A stretch of 57,563 nt of DNA from JAVBKB01 sp031554275 (GTDB taxonomy: Bacteria; Bacillota; Bacilli; JARBTR01). The stretch is taken from positions 1 to 57,563 of the forward strand of contig JAVBKB010000018.1 of the NCBI GenBank assembly GCA_031554275.1, in the 5' to 3' direction. The translations under genes and the position numbers were made by a program. Of the stretch, positions 18,893-27,314 are shown piece after piece (position 1 is the first letter of the stretch; each line of letters begins with the position of its first letter). The notes beneath the pieces are model-generated. The model made no database searches and was not told the origin of the DNA. It saw nothing but the letters and a program-made list of their open reading frames with translations.

Positions 18893-18967
18893 TGCTCTAT
18901 GTAATAGAACTCTATATTATAGAGTTGTATCTCACAGAACTCTATGTGATGTAACTCTATTCCCTAA
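18893..18967 (+). promoter_or_regulatory. Five 15-bp iterons in the padR leader, probable operator
   Basis: Units begin at 18893, 18908, 18923, 18938 and 18953. The consensus is AACTCTATGTNATAG; the middle unit is the most diverged. Superimposed are a perfect palindrome AACTCTATATTATAGAGTT (18908-18926) and TCACA-N8-TGTGA (18932-18949). The placement from the expected transcription start to just before the ribosome binding site suits an autoregulatory PadR operator. Confidence 0.75.
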
Positions 18968-18991
18968 AGTAAATTTAGAAAGGAGTTTATA

Positions 18992-19312
18992 ATGTTATCA
19001 AGTAGACATATGGAAACCATTTTGCTTCGCATAATTGACGAAAGTGATCGGTATGGTTACGAGCTATTTAAAGAGATCAGCGAACGATCTTTGGAACGAT
19101 TGCAAATAAAAGAAGCGACTTTATACGCTGTGCTGCAACGTTTGGAGAAGCAGGGTCAAATCTCCTCCTATCAAGGCGAGGTTAGTAATGGTAGCAAGCG
19201 AAGATATTACCACATTACCCCAAACGGGAAAGAAACTTTACAAACGGAAATGAAAGCTTGGCAAGAAATGAAGGAAATCTTAAATCTATTTTTGGAGGAA
19301 AAGGAACAATGA
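18992..19312 (+). CDS. PadR-family transcriptional regulator
   Basis: 106 residues, a short (subfamily-2 like) PadR protein. The winged helix is clear: ILLRIIDESDRYGYELFKEI, then IKEATLYAVLQRLEKQGQI (recognition helix) and SKRRYYHITPNGKETL (wing), followed by a short C-terminal dimer helix. PadR proteins usually repress their own operon. The ATG has AAAGGAG upstream. Its TGA overlaps the ATG of the next gene (ATGA), so the products are translationally coupled. A leader full of 15-bp repeats precedes it. Confidence 0.93.
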   Translation: MLSSRHMETILLRIIDESDRYGYELFKEISERSLERLQIKEATLYAVLQRLEKQGQISSYQGEVSNGSKRRYYHITPNGKETLQTEMKAWQEMKEILNLFLEEKEQ

Positions 19313-19716
19313 GAGAAATTCAAAATTATGTGGGTAAAGCATTTGAAGGTGTGCCAGATAGTGATAGAAAGTTTGAGATGATTGATGAAATCAGTGCTCG
19401 TTTAAGCGATTCTGCAGCCAAACATATAGCAAATGGGAAGGAACGCGAGGATGCCATTAACAAAGCGATAGTAGATTTCGGAAATATGGATGAATTATTG
19501 GTTGGATTGCGAGAAGACGGTTCAGGCAAGCCCCGAAAGGGCAGAAGCGCATTTTTGTTTTCCATCTGGGCGAGTGTAATTTTGATTGTAATGGTTGTAT
19601 TTATTAACCTCTATTACTCACCAGATACGATTTGGTTTGTTTATCCTGCATTTGCAATTCTTTGGTGGCCTCTCGCAATGTTTTTCTTCGGGAATTGGCG
19701 AAAGGGGAATTCTTAA
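19309..19716 (+). CDS. HAAS-domain membrane protein
   Basis: 135 residues, starting at the ATG that overlaps the padR stop, with TTGGAGGAAA upstream. The N-terminal ~75 residues form the helical HAAS/DUF1700-like domain typical of padR partner genes (EISARLSDSAAKHIANGKERE, AINKAIVDFGNMDEL). Two transmembrane helices follow, ending IWFVYPAFAILWWPLAMFFF. The family is thought to sense or respond at the membrane, possibly as a PadR antagonist; the function here is inferred. The stop codon overlaps the next start (TAATG). Confidence 0.8.
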   Translation: MREIQNYVGKAFEGVPDSDRKFEMIDEISARLSDSAAKHIANGKEREDAINKAIVDFGNMDELLVGLREDGSGKPRKGRSAFLFSIWASVILIVMVVFINLYYSPDTIWFVYPAFAILWWPLAMFFFGNWRKGNS

Positions 19717-20207
19717 TGAGTAAATCAACCAAATTAAAGAATGAAGCTCGATTCATTATTGCTTCAAGCGTCTATCTATTCACTTTTCTAGCAATTGTTA
19801 ATTACATTCATTCTGATTATCCCTGGATTCTTTTCTGCATTCCTGTTCTAATTATTGCGCCACTTGCTGTTGCAAAGCCAAGGAGGTTTGCCGACCTTGA
19901 TTTTGCGTGGAAGCTTTGGTTTTCCGTCAGTCTCTACTATTTAATCTTAAATCTCGTCCTTAACCATTTATTTATGTGGGCAATAATTGTTTCATTTGTT
20001 GTTCTTTGGTACCCATTCTCACTATTTTTCGGTAAAAGACATCAGTATTTCGCTTTCTCTATCTTTGGATTAGTTTGGGCAGCATGTTTTTTTACAACAC
20101 TCAATTTAATGACCACGCCCCACGAAATCTGGGCAATCTATCCTATTTTCGCTATGATTTGGTGGCCGCTCCCATTGTATTTTTTTAAGTATAAAAGGGT
20201 TGATTAA
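19716..20207 (+). CDS. Polytopic membrane protein of the padR operon
   Basis: 163 residues from the ATG at 19716, which shares a base with the previous stop codon; GGCGAAAGGGGAATTCTTA supplies the binding site. About six hydrophobic helices. Its last segment IWAIYPIFAMIWWPLPLYFF closely resembles the C-terminal helix of the preceding protein (IWFVYPAFAILWWPLAMFFF), and an internal segment (LWYPFSLFFGKRHQ) is a third relative, which suggests the two genes share a duplicated two-helix module. No named family is assigned. Confidence 0.75.
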   Translation: MSKSTKLKNEARFIIASSVYLFTFLAIVNYIHSDYPWILFCIPVLIIAPLAVAKPRRFADLDFAWKLWFSVSLYYLILNLVLNHLFMWAIIVSFVVLWYPFSLFFGKRHQYFAFSIFGLVWAACFFTTLNLMTTPHEIWAIYPIFAMIWWPLPLYFFKYKRVD

Positions 20208-20267
20208 CCCAAGTGTAGATTCTGTTCCTTGAAAAAATAGTTCCGAAACTTGTTGAGCGAAAAATAT

Positions 20268-20326
20268 AAAAAGCCTGAATACTTGTCCTCTTTGATTGAA
20301 ACAAGAGTCAACTATTCAGGCTTTTT
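20268..20326. terminator. Bidirectional terminator
   Basis: AAAAAGCCTGAATA (20268-20281) pairs with TATTCAGGCTTTTT (20313-20326) around a 31-base loop. It ends the padR operon on the plus strand and can end the convergent small gene at 20329-20532. Confidence 0.8.
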
Positions 20327-20328
20327 CA

Positions 20329-20532
20329 TTACTCAATTTTCGACTCATCATCATCGGCGCTTTTTCCCTTACTTGCTTGATAATGAAAGAATGATTGGAA
20401 CACCAACGTCAGCAGGATCATTGTGTTATCAATCCCTAATTTCCCGCTAACCGCTAGATACGCAAACACACCAACAGCAATGATTGATATGATACTTTTG
20501 ACATCAAGTAACTTGATTAGCTTCTTTCGCAT
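20329..20532 (-). CDS. Small membrane protein, holin-like
   Basis: 67 residues: a basic start (MRKKLIKLLDVKSIISI), two short hydrophobic helices and a charged acidic tail (KGKSADDDESKIE). The shape, with the LLDVKS opening, recalls small phage holin-type proteins, but no lysis or phage gene is near. The identity is uncertain. The start has a GGCGGAGAAA upstream. Confidence 0.5.
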   Translation of the reverse strand: MRKKLIKLLDVKSIISIIAVGVFAYLAVSGKLGIDNTMILLTLVFQSFFHYQASKGKSADDDESKIE

Positions 20533-20637
20533 TTTCTCCGCCTCGTTTTCATTGCAGACTTCTACAATGTCATTCTATGAAAACGTTTAGTAGTTGGCGC
20601 GGCTACTTGCCTAGAGACCTATGTGATATTTTCAATA

Positions 20638-21465
20638 CTATTCCTCTACCTGCTGAAGCTCTATTATTTCCTTCCCCGACTCGACAAACTTTGTAATTTG
20701 ATCCATTGGATATCCCTTACGAAAGAGCGCTGTCTTCATTTTCTGATTGTATTCATAGCCCTCCACCGTGCGGTATTTCCGGTGCAGCTTATAACCCTCC
20801 GTACATAAATTTCGCCATTCATCTGAATCGTCCACAACATTAACAGCTTGGATCGCTTTACGAGCAATTTCCAGTGTAAAACCTTTTCGCATCAATGTCT
20901 GTAGTGTTTTTTGGATTGCCGTTTTGCTTGAGTGTTTTTGTTTTGCTAGTGTCTTTTCAGCTAGCTTCATTGCATTCGTCTGTTGCGTGGCCTGTGGATA
21001 CTCTTGCATCGCTTCTTCTTGCAATAAGGGCGAAATACCTCGTTTTGTCAGCTCACTTTTGATGACTACTGGTCCTTTGCCTGAAAGATTCATTTCATTG
21101 CGCACATATGCTTGGGCAAACTTTAAATCATCTAAATAGCCGAAATCTAGCAACTGCTTCAAAACCGCTTCAATCGTGTTCGAATCATATTCTTTCTCCC
21201 TTAAATGATCATGAACCTCTTTCATCGAGCGCATTCGAAATGACAAGTAATGGATGGCGGCCTGTAGCGCCTTACTAACTTGATCATCATGCTGGAGCTT
21301 CGCTATTTCTTCTTCTGTCAATACCATTCCTCTAGATAAATTGAAACGAATAAAGGTATCCTCAGAGACACCAAATGCGAATGAAACTTGACCATCTTGC
21401 TCCAAATAAATGTTATAGCGATTCTGATTCTTTTTCTGTTGTTCAATCTTCGCAATAATTGGCAT
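20638..21465 (-). CDS. recX: Regulatory protein RecX
   Basis: 275 residues from ATG 21465 (AAGGAA ten bases upstream; a GTG at 21474 is too close to it). RecX binds and modulates RecA filaments. The three-helix RecX repeats are visible: ALQAAIHYLSFRMRSMKEV, LLDFGYLDDLKFAQAYVRN, GPVVIKSELTKRGI. The protein is in the long size class found in Bacilli. It is a stand-alone gene on the minus strand. Confidence 0.9.
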   Translation of the reverse strand: MPIIAKIEQQKKNQNRYNIYLEQDGQVSFAFGVSEDTFIRFNLSRGMVLTEEEIAKLQHDDQVSKALQAAIHYLSFRMRSMKEVHDHLREKEYDSNTIEAVLKQLLDFGYLDDLKFAQAYVRNEMNLSGKGPVVIKSELTKRGISPLLQEEAMQEYPQATQQTNAMKLAEKTLAKQKHSSKTAIQKTLQTLMRKGFTLEIARKAIQAVNVVDDSDEWRNLCTEGYKLHRKYRTVEGYEYNQKMKTALFRKGYPMDQITKFVESGKEIIELQQVEE

Positions 21466-21603
21466 AATCGACACTTTCCTTCACTTGTTTAACCAACAAC
21501 AATATAGAATATTTAAAAAAAAGCCTCAAAAACCTAGCATAAGAGTAGATTTCTTAGACTTTACAATATCATTAGTTGTAGATAGAGAAAATTACTGTTC
21601 ATC

Positions 21604-21996
21604 TTAAGAGCTGGCAATATAAGAGGCAATTCCAAGAAGGAAAAAAATAATACCAAAATTTTTAATCGGAATCCAAAAAAAAGTGTCCTTAACATATTTT
21701 GCGTATTGCTCTCCTGTTTTCATATTGGTGAAGTATTTTACTAAGTGTTTTTTCTCTTTACCAGTTGAATCATTCGTCAATACAATTTCTTCGCAAGTTG
21801 AACTTCTATACTTTTTCACAAAAAAGTCTACTACTAAGCATAGGATTGCCGCAGTCCAATAAAGTGAAAGTGCTCTGTTTGCGCTTATAATAATAAAATT
21901 TTGAATTGGATACGCTAAAAAAAGTGTTACTGGTACTAAAAAGCCCATCCCTTGCCAAAAAATCATAATACCCCACCTTATCGACATCATTTGCAT
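21604..21996 (-). CDS. Small membrane protein of unknown function
   Basis: 130 residues with three hydrophobic segments (~10-30, ~40-58, ~108-127) and a hydrophilic central part (KYRSSTCEEIVLTNDSTGKE). No family recognised; the arrangement is loosely like DUF3592-type proteins. It reads in isolation, so the gene call is moderate. Confidence 0.5.
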   Translation of the reverse strand: MQMMSIRWGIMIFWQGMGFLVPVTLFLAYPIQNFIIISANRALSLYWTAAILCLVVDFFVKKYRSSTCEEIVLTNDSTGKEKKHLVKYFTNMKTGEQYAKYVKDTFFWIPIKNFGIIFFLLGIASYIASS

Positions 21997-22382
21997 CTAT
22001 ATGTTACTTGTCGAATACGCACAAGTCAATATACGTAATTATCCTCAAACAGCAAAAACGCCTTGAAATTTGTTTAATCGCGATTTACAAAGTGATATCA
22101 TGTCAATAATCAGTGGAAAATGTCGCCATGAACATTGTTCGAAAGTAACTATCAAAGCAGTTAGTTTTGAAATTGAATTTTTTAATTAAAGTGGTGATAC
22201 TTCATTGTAGATTTGTTGATCGAAGGACTAGAACGCCAAGGGGTGTTCTTGCTGGGTTCTTTACGATGAGAATAAATCTCCTCACCACAAGACAAGTGTT
22301 TCAATAATTGTTATACTAGATGAAATCTGTCGTTCAAAAACAGATATCATCTTTTTCGTTACATAAAGTGAGGATCTATACA
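21997..22382. other. Intergenic region and leader of the ABC-F gene
   Basis: It contains a 7-bp hairpin GAACGCC/GGTGTTC (22231-22248), a possible -10 element TATACT (22312-22317) and the terminator-like hairpin listed next. No gene is seen. Confidence 0.45.
22317..22355 (+). terminator. Terminator-like hairpin in the ABC-F leader
   Basis: GATGAAATCTGT pairs with ACAGATATCATC across a short loop (one A/A mismatch), followed by five T, about 30 bases before the start codon. It could be an attenuator, as known for some antibiotic-responsive ABC-F genes, or an upstream terminator. Confidence 0.5.
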
Positions 22383-23939
22383 ATGAGTGTATTGAATGTG
22401 CAAAATCTAAGTCATGGATTTGGTGACCGAGCGATTTTTAATAATGTGTCTTTTCGCCTACTTAAAGGTGAACATGTTGGTTTAATTGGCGCTAATGGCG
22501 AGGGAAAATCAACTTTTATGAATATTATCACTGGAACGTTGCTGCCTGATGAGGGCAAAATCGAGTGGTCTAGGAAAGTGCGTGTTGGTTATCTAGATCA
22601 GCATGCTGTGCTGCAAAAAGGGCAAACCATTCGTGATGTGCTTTCAAGTGCTTTTCAATATCTATTCGATATTGAGGCTGAAATAGGTGAGCTCTATGCC
22701 AAAATGGCAGATATTTCACCTGATGTGCTGGATAAGTTGCTGGCAGATGTCGGTGAATTGCAAGAAACGCTTGATCACAATGACTTCTATCAAATCAATA
22801 CAAAAGTCGAGGAAGTAGGCCGTGGTCTGGGACTTGATGAGGTTGGTTTTGATCGTGATGTCGATGATCTGAGTGGCGGACAGCGAACAAAGGTACTTCT
22901 GGCGAAATTATTGCTAGAGAAACCTGAGATTCTTATGCTGGACGAGCCTACCAACTTCTTGGATGAGCAACATATTGAGTGGTTGAAGCGTTTTCTGCAG
23001 GAATATGAGAATGCCTTTATATTGATCTCACATGACATTCCATTTCTGAACTCAGTTGTTAACATCATTTATCATATGGAGAATCAGCTGTTTGATCGCT
23101 ATGTTGGTGATCACAATAGCTTCTTAGCTGCCTATGAAATGAAAAAGCTACAATTAGAATCTGCATATAAGAGTCAGCAGCAAGAAATTGCTGGTTTAAA
23201 GGATTTCGTTGCCCGAAACAAAGCAAGGGCATCAACCCGGAATATGGCAATGTCTCGTCAAAAGAAGCTTGATAAGATTGAAGTAATTGAGTTGGCAAAG
23301 ACAAAACCAAAGCCACAGTTTAATTTCAAGGAAGCAAGAACACCTAGTCGAACAATTTTCGAGACCAAAAAGCTAGTGATTGGTTATAAAGAACCACTTT
23401 CTCGGCCGCTTGATTTGATCATGGAGCGTGGTCAAAAGATTGCTTTTGTAGGGGCAAACGGGATTGGGAAAACAACCTTATTGCGCAGTATCCTTGGTGA
23501 AATCAAACCAATTTCCGGTAGTGTTGAACTTGGCGAGAACTTGCATATGGGTTACTTCGAGCAAGAGGTGAAGGGTTCAAATCGCAATACGTGTTTAGAA
23601 GAGATTTGGAACACCTTCCCAGCATTGAATCAAGCTGAGGTGCGAGCTGTCCTTGCTAAATGTGGGTTGACCACCAAGCATATTGAAAGCAAAATAGACG
23701 TGCTAAGTGGTGGTGAGAAAGCTAAAGTACGGCTTTGCAAACTGATAAATATAGAAAGCAATTTGTTAGTTCTAGATGAGCCAACGAACCATCTTGATGT
23801 CGATGCAAAGGAAGAGCTTAAGCGCGCATTGATTGCCTACAAAGGCAGTATCCTTTTGATTTCACACGAACCCGAATTCTATCGCGACATTGTGCAAGAG
23901 GTTTGGAACTGTGAGAACTGGACAACCAAGGTATTTTAA
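22383..23939 (+). CDS. yfmM: ABC-F ATPase, YfmM type
   Basis: 518 residues from ATG 22383 (GTGAGGAT upstream). Two ABC domains without membrane segments: Walker A GANGEGKST and GANGIGKTT, signatures LSGGQRTKVLLAKLL and LSGGEKAKVRLCKL, Walker B LMLDEPTNFLD and LVLDEPTNHLD, joined by the P-site tRNA-interaction linker (KDFVARNKARASTRNMAMS). The sequence pattern and the length equal B. subtilis YfmM. ABC-F proteins act on the ribosome, in translation factor or antibiotic-protection roles; which one applies is unknown. A YfmL-type helicase gene lies 3.4 kb away. Confidence 0.92.
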   Translation: MSVLNVQNLSHGFGDRAIFNNVSFRLLKGEHVGLIGANGEGKSTFMNIITGTLLPDEGKIEWSRKVRVGYLDQHAVLQKGQTIRDVLSSAFQYLFDIEAEIGELYAKMADISPDVLDKLLADVGELQETLDHNDFYQINTKVEEVGRGLGLDEVGFDRDVDDLSGGQRTKVLLAKLLLEKPEILMLDEPTNFLDEQHIEWLKRFLQEYENAFILISHDIPFLNSVVNIIYHMENQLFDRYVGDHNSFLAAYEMKKLQLESAYKSQQQEIAGLKDFVARNKARASTRNMAMSRQKKLDKIEVIELAKTKPKPQFNFKEARTPSRTIFETKKLVIGYKEPLSRPLDLIMERGQKIAFVGANGIGKTTLLRSILGEIKPISGSVELGENLHMGYFEQEVKGSNRNTCLEEIWNTFPALNQAEVRAVLAKCGLTTKHIESKIDVLSGGEKAKVRLCKLINIESNLLVLDEPTNHLDVDAKEELKRALIAYKGSILLISHEPEFYRDIVQEVWNCENWTTKVF

Positions 23940-23969
23940 GTAGCTAACCAACAAAAGAGGCGAAAAAAG

Positions 23970-24342
23970 ATGCATTTGATGACTTTCTTAGATACAAATA
24001 GAAAGTGGGCCAAGAAGTCACATCTGATTGAAAATCTTGAACAAAAATACCGAGATTACAGCAATAAAGAACTAAAGCAATGTACTGAAACTTTTAAAAA
24101 TAGTATTCAAAAAGGTGGAAATCTTGATTCCATCCTAGTTGATGCTTTTGCAGTTGTTAGAGAAGCAGCCCAAAGAGTTCTTGGGCTGTTTCCATTTCCG
24201 GTCCAACTGAATGCGCTATCTGGAAAGATGTCCATGTTATAACAGTGAAAATATCTCGCTGAGCTTGATAATCGAGTCAATTGAACGAAGCGAAGTTGTT
24301 TATTTTTTAGGGATACCAAGCGAGCTGTTTTTTGGTGAATGA
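23970..24342 (+). pseudogene. Decayed remnant of a secA gene
   Basis: The first 90 codons (23970-24242) match the SecA N-terminus: EQKYRDYSNKELKQCTETFK, then AFAVVREAAQRVLG and FPFPVQL. In intact SecA about 28 residues follow, including the Walker A GEGKT, before YLNALTGK; here VQL is joined directly to NALSGK, so an internal deletion is evident. One base later the frame shifts: 24224-24247 reads KDVHVITV, and after another shift 24252-24269 reads YLAELD, the SecA segments that come next. The match is doubtful after ~24270. The leading gene is intact enough to make a 90-residue peptide, with GAGGCGAAAA upstream. Confidence 0.8.
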
Positions 24343-24393
24343 GTAAGAGGTACGCGTTTATTTGTCTAATCAATTAAATAGGGAGGAACTCTC

Positions 24394-24900
24394 ATGAACG
24401 ATATTATTAACAATGATGCTATACGGAAAGACACTGTGAAAAAAATTTCCCTGCTGATTTTCGGCTGGGGCTTGACCATTTTTATGGTAATGGCATTGGG
24501 TGGCTACTCTATGGACAAAAACAGAGAAAATGCTACTTTCGGTACGCTAACAGTAGTTGTCCTCCTTCTTGCAATTGGTGTCTTTATGATTTGGCACGGA
24601 TTTGGTAAAGCGAAAAGAATTCAAAGACTGAAAAGATATGAAGATATAATTGTTGAGCAAAACATCAAAGAGCTAGATGAGATTGCTAAGTGTATCGGAA
24701 GACCAATTGACTTTGTTACAAAAGATATTCAACGATTGTTGAATGAAAATTATTTTAAGGATTGCAGAATTGACTTAAAGCAAAGGATCCTTATTGTTGG
24801 GATTTCAAGAACTATTTTTTGTTCTAGTTGTGGGGCAAAAAATACTACCTCAAATTCAAAGTGTCGCTTTTGTGGCAGCCCACTTATTATAAGTGAATGA
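24394..24900 (+). CDS. Membrane protein with C-terminal zinc ribbon
   Basis: 168 residues: two transmembrane helices (~19-38, ~48-68), a helical, winged-helix-like part (ELDEIAKCIGRPIDFVTKDI, RLLNENYF) and a C-terminal zinc ribbon CSSCG-x12-CRFCG. The start has GGGAGGAA. The family resembles small Bacillota zinc-ribbon membrane proteins of unknown role. Nothing in its neighbourhood fixes a function. Confidence 0.75.
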   Translation: MNDIINNDAIRKDTVKKISLLIFGWGLTIFMVMALGGYSMDKNRENATFGTLTVVVLLLAIGVFMIWHGFGKAKRIQRLKRYEDIIVEQNIKELDEIAKCIGRPIDFVTKDIQRLLNENYFKDCRIDLKQRILIVGISRTIFCSSCGAKNTTSNSKCRFCGSPLIISE

Positions 24901-25127
24901 ATATTAGTAGCAGATTCTTTTAACAAAAACCCTATTCATGCAAATTCCACAGGAATTTGGAGACACAAAAGCCCTCAACAGATTTAACCCGGAGAATCAT
25001 TACTATAGGGGACTTTCCAGCCATCATGCTAAAGTTGGAATTACCCATGAATGATTTTCCTGCGATTAACGTAGGGTTACAACATTGTCTATCTTCTTTA
25101 AATTCTATGCAAGGTAAACTTTTATCT

Positions 25128-26009
25128 CTACAATACATACCTTCTAATCGCCTCTGCAACCCCATTTTCATCATTGCTTGTTGTCATCACATCACAGCAG
25201 GCTTTAATTTTGTCAGTTGCATTACCCATTGCAACAGATAAGCCAGCTATTTCTAACATTGATAAATCGTTGTCACTGTCCCCAATCGCCATTGTTTCCT
25301 CAATTTTGTAACCGAATTTCTGCGTATAGGTTGTTAATGCGTTGCCCTTACTTGTACCAGCGGCATTGATTTCAATGTTGTCTGTCCATGAAGTCGTGAT
25401 TCCGATTGCATCATTTTGTTCTAATGCTTTCCATACAAAGTCCATTTCTTCCTTCAACCCATTGATGCCAAATATTTTGTAGAACTCCAACTGCTCATCA
25501 TCAAGAACATCGTTGTATTCGTCAACAACCAGCAATTGCCCATTCGCTAGGCTTGTATACATGTACTTCAAAACATCTTCTGTAGAATCTTTGCGATGTG
25601 CATTCATGAGAATTTCAACCAATCTATCTTGGTGTGGCTGCTTGCGAAAATCTTTTGTGAAATTACCTTTATTTGTGTAAATTTCTATGTAAAAGTTGTT
25701 CTCTGCCATCAAACTGACTACTTTGTGCATTTCTTCCCTGCTAATGGTTCCCTTGTGAATGAGGTTACCGTCCTCATCTGTTACAATTGCACCGTTGGCA
25801 CATATTAGTCCACACGAAATCTCCCATTTAGCAAGAAATTGCTTTGCTGCTATTATCGATCGACCAGTTGCAACCAACACGTGTTTACCTGCTGCTTGCG
25901 CCTCGCAAATCGCGTTGAAGTTCTCTCGGGAAATTTCATGCTGATCATTCAGCAATGTTCCATCGATATCAGTTGCTATAACTTGAATGAATTTTTTTTC
26001 ATTTTGCAA
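25128..26009 (-). CDS. Cof-type HAD-IIB phosphatase
   Basis: 293 residues if translation begins at TTG 26009, which lies seven bases after GGAGG; the longer TTG at 26024 overlaps that site. HAD motifs are complete: motif I VIATDIDGTLLND (nucleophile and acid/base Asp), motif II VLVATGR, motif III Lys (GTSKGNAL) and motif IV AIGDSDNDLSML. The C2 cap between motifs II and III defines the IIB/Cof class, which dephosphorylates sugar phosphates or pyridoxal phosphate. The exact substrate is unknown. Confidence 0.9.
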   Translation of the reverse strand: MQNEKKFIQVIATDIDGTLLNDQHEISRENFNAICEAQAAGKHVLVATGRSIIAAKQFLAKWEISCGLICANGAIVTDEDGNLIHKGTISREEMHKVVSLMAENNFYIEIYTNKGNFTKDFRKQPHQDRLVEILMNAHRKDSTEDVLKYMYTSLANGQLLVVDEYNDVLDDEQLEFYKIFGINGLKEEMDFVWKALEQNDAIGITTSWTDNIEINAAGTSKGNALTTYTQKFGYKIEETMAIGDSDNDLSMLEIAGLSVAMGNATDKIKACCDVMTTSNDENGVAEAIRRYVL

Positions 26010-26138
26010 ATAGCTCGCCTCCAAGGCTAATTGGATTTTCCGATGTTCAAGAAGTTACTTTTCGTGCAGATTCGTAACTGTTTGCACGATGAATCAATCT
26101 TGCTACACTATTATTTGTATCAACAAGAGGGATTCTTT

Positions 26139-26202
26139 ATTCTTTTGATTTTTCATTTGATTTATTCTTTTGATTTATTCTTTTGATTTATTCCGCGCTC
26201 GT
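26139..26202. repeat. Short T-rich tandem repeats
   Basis: A unit of 13 bases, TTCTTTTGATTTA, is repeated with two imperfect and two perfect copies. It lies in the gap between the cold-shock gene terminator and the HAD gene. It looks like simple slippage sequence. Confidence 0.7.
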
Positions 26203-26265
26203 TCATTTGGCTTGGTCATTTGTTCATTATTAGCGCATTCATTTGATTTATTACTTGAAACAACA

Positions 26266-26290
26266 AAAAGCCCGTCAATTGACGAGCTTT
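26266..26290 (-). terminator. Cold-shock gene terminator
   Basis: The palindrome CGTCAATTGACG, extended by AAAGC/GCTTT with a small mismatch, stands 20 bases after the csp stop codon and is followed on the minus strand by TTTTTG. Confidence 0.75.
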
Positions 26291-26309
26291 ATCCGCTTAA
26301 ATTATATTA

Positions 26310-26507
26310 TTATAATTTGCAAACGTTTGCTGCTTGTGGTCCGCGGTTACCTTCAACGATTTCGAATTCAACTTCTTGACCTTCTTCAAGCGTTTTGAAA
26401 CCAGTTGTTTGAATTGCTGAGAAGTGTACAAATACGTCTTCGCCATCTTCACGAGCGATAAATCCGAAACCTTTTTCTGAGTTAAACCATTTTACAGTAC
26501 CTTTCAT
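26310..26507 (-). CDS. csp: Cold-shock protein (CspA/CspB family)
   Basis: 65 residues, the typical size of a single cold-shock domain. Both RNA-binding motifs are present: RNP1 KGFGFIA and RNP2 VFVHF, with TVKWFNSEKG at the start. It acts as an RNA chaperone. The ATG has AAGGAGGCC upstream. The ~150-base AT-rich leader before it is long, as often seen for cold-induced genes, but no specific element was identified. Confidence 0.97.
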   Translation of the reverse strand: MKGTVKWFNSEKGFGFIAREDGEDVFVHFSAIQTTGFKTLEEGQEVEFEIVEGNRGPQAANVCKL

Positions 26508-26713
26508 TATAGGGCCTCCTTATTTTATGAAAAATGTTGAAAAGGAGAACACCAGATCAAACTCTTTAATCGAAAGCATGTACTTACAGACCAAAAACGT
26601 TTACTGTTGTTCAAATCCTTGCCACTTCATATACTACCACACTTGCTCAGCAAATACAAATTATTTGAAAAAATTTATCTAAAATGCTGAAATCATTACC
26701 TTTTTTATGTAGG

Positions 26714-27088
26714 TTACTCGGGTTTTTCATGCATTTTGTGGTGCATGAACCCTTTATGTGGTAGTGCAAAGCCACTTTTTTCAAGATTTTTATACCATTC
26801 TTGCTTATGTGTAAGAATTTTATCTGCTGTATCTTGTGTCATGATTTTAAACTCAACGTACTTATCAAGAATTTTCTTTTCTTGAGCAAGTTTATCCTGA
26901 TACAGTTTAACAAGCTCATTTTGCTGTTCGGTCGTCAACTTGACTTCCGCTTGTGGTTTTGTAGATTCTTGCACCTCGGTTTGAGGTTTTTCGTCTGTTG
27001 CTTTGTTTTCTGCATCTGCAACGGGGGCATGAAACAAGCTAGTTGCTAGGAAACCCATTGCCATTAGTGAATAGATACTCTTTCTCAT
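26714..27088 (-). CDS. Secreted DUF2680/YckD-like protein
   Basis: 124 residues: a signal peptide (~1-26, cleavage after ADA), a Glu/Lys/Thr-rich linker, then a helical domain (LTTEQQNELVKLYQDKLAQE, KKILDKYVEFKIMTQDTADK) of the DUF2680 type known from B. subtilis YckD. The C-terminus is rich in His and Met (PHKGFMHHKMHEKPE), which might bind metal. Function unknown. The start has AAAGGAGTTG upstream. Confidence 0.75.
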   Translation of the reverse strand: MRKSIYSLMAMGFLATSLFHAPVADAENKATDEKPQTEVQESTKPQAEVKLTTEQQNELVKLYQDKLAQEKKILDKYVEFKIMTQDTADKILTHKQEWYKNLEKSGFALPHKGFMHHKMHEKPE

Positions 27089-27314
27089 CGAGACAACTCC
27101 TTTAGTTTGTGGTAAAAGCTTCCGCTCGCAAATTCAGATGTCTCACGCTTTTCTACAACGCCAAACAGCTCTATTTGCGAATTGGAATCTTTTGTCTCGA
27201 TTATTATTTGTTTTCCATATTTTTTTATGCACTATTTTTTGTGAATTTTTTTGCGTCGATCAAAATTATACCTGATTAATGGCATTATGACCATACTGAA
27301 ATCTGTTAATAGCT

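Noticed and set aside
20329..20532. Prophage remnant around the holin-like gene
   Set aside because: No integrase, lysin, structural gene or att-like repeat is seen nearby; a single small membrane protein is not enough.
22130..22141. GAACATTGTTC as a second LexA box
   Set aside because: The spacer is three bases instead of four and no SOS gene lies directly downstream.
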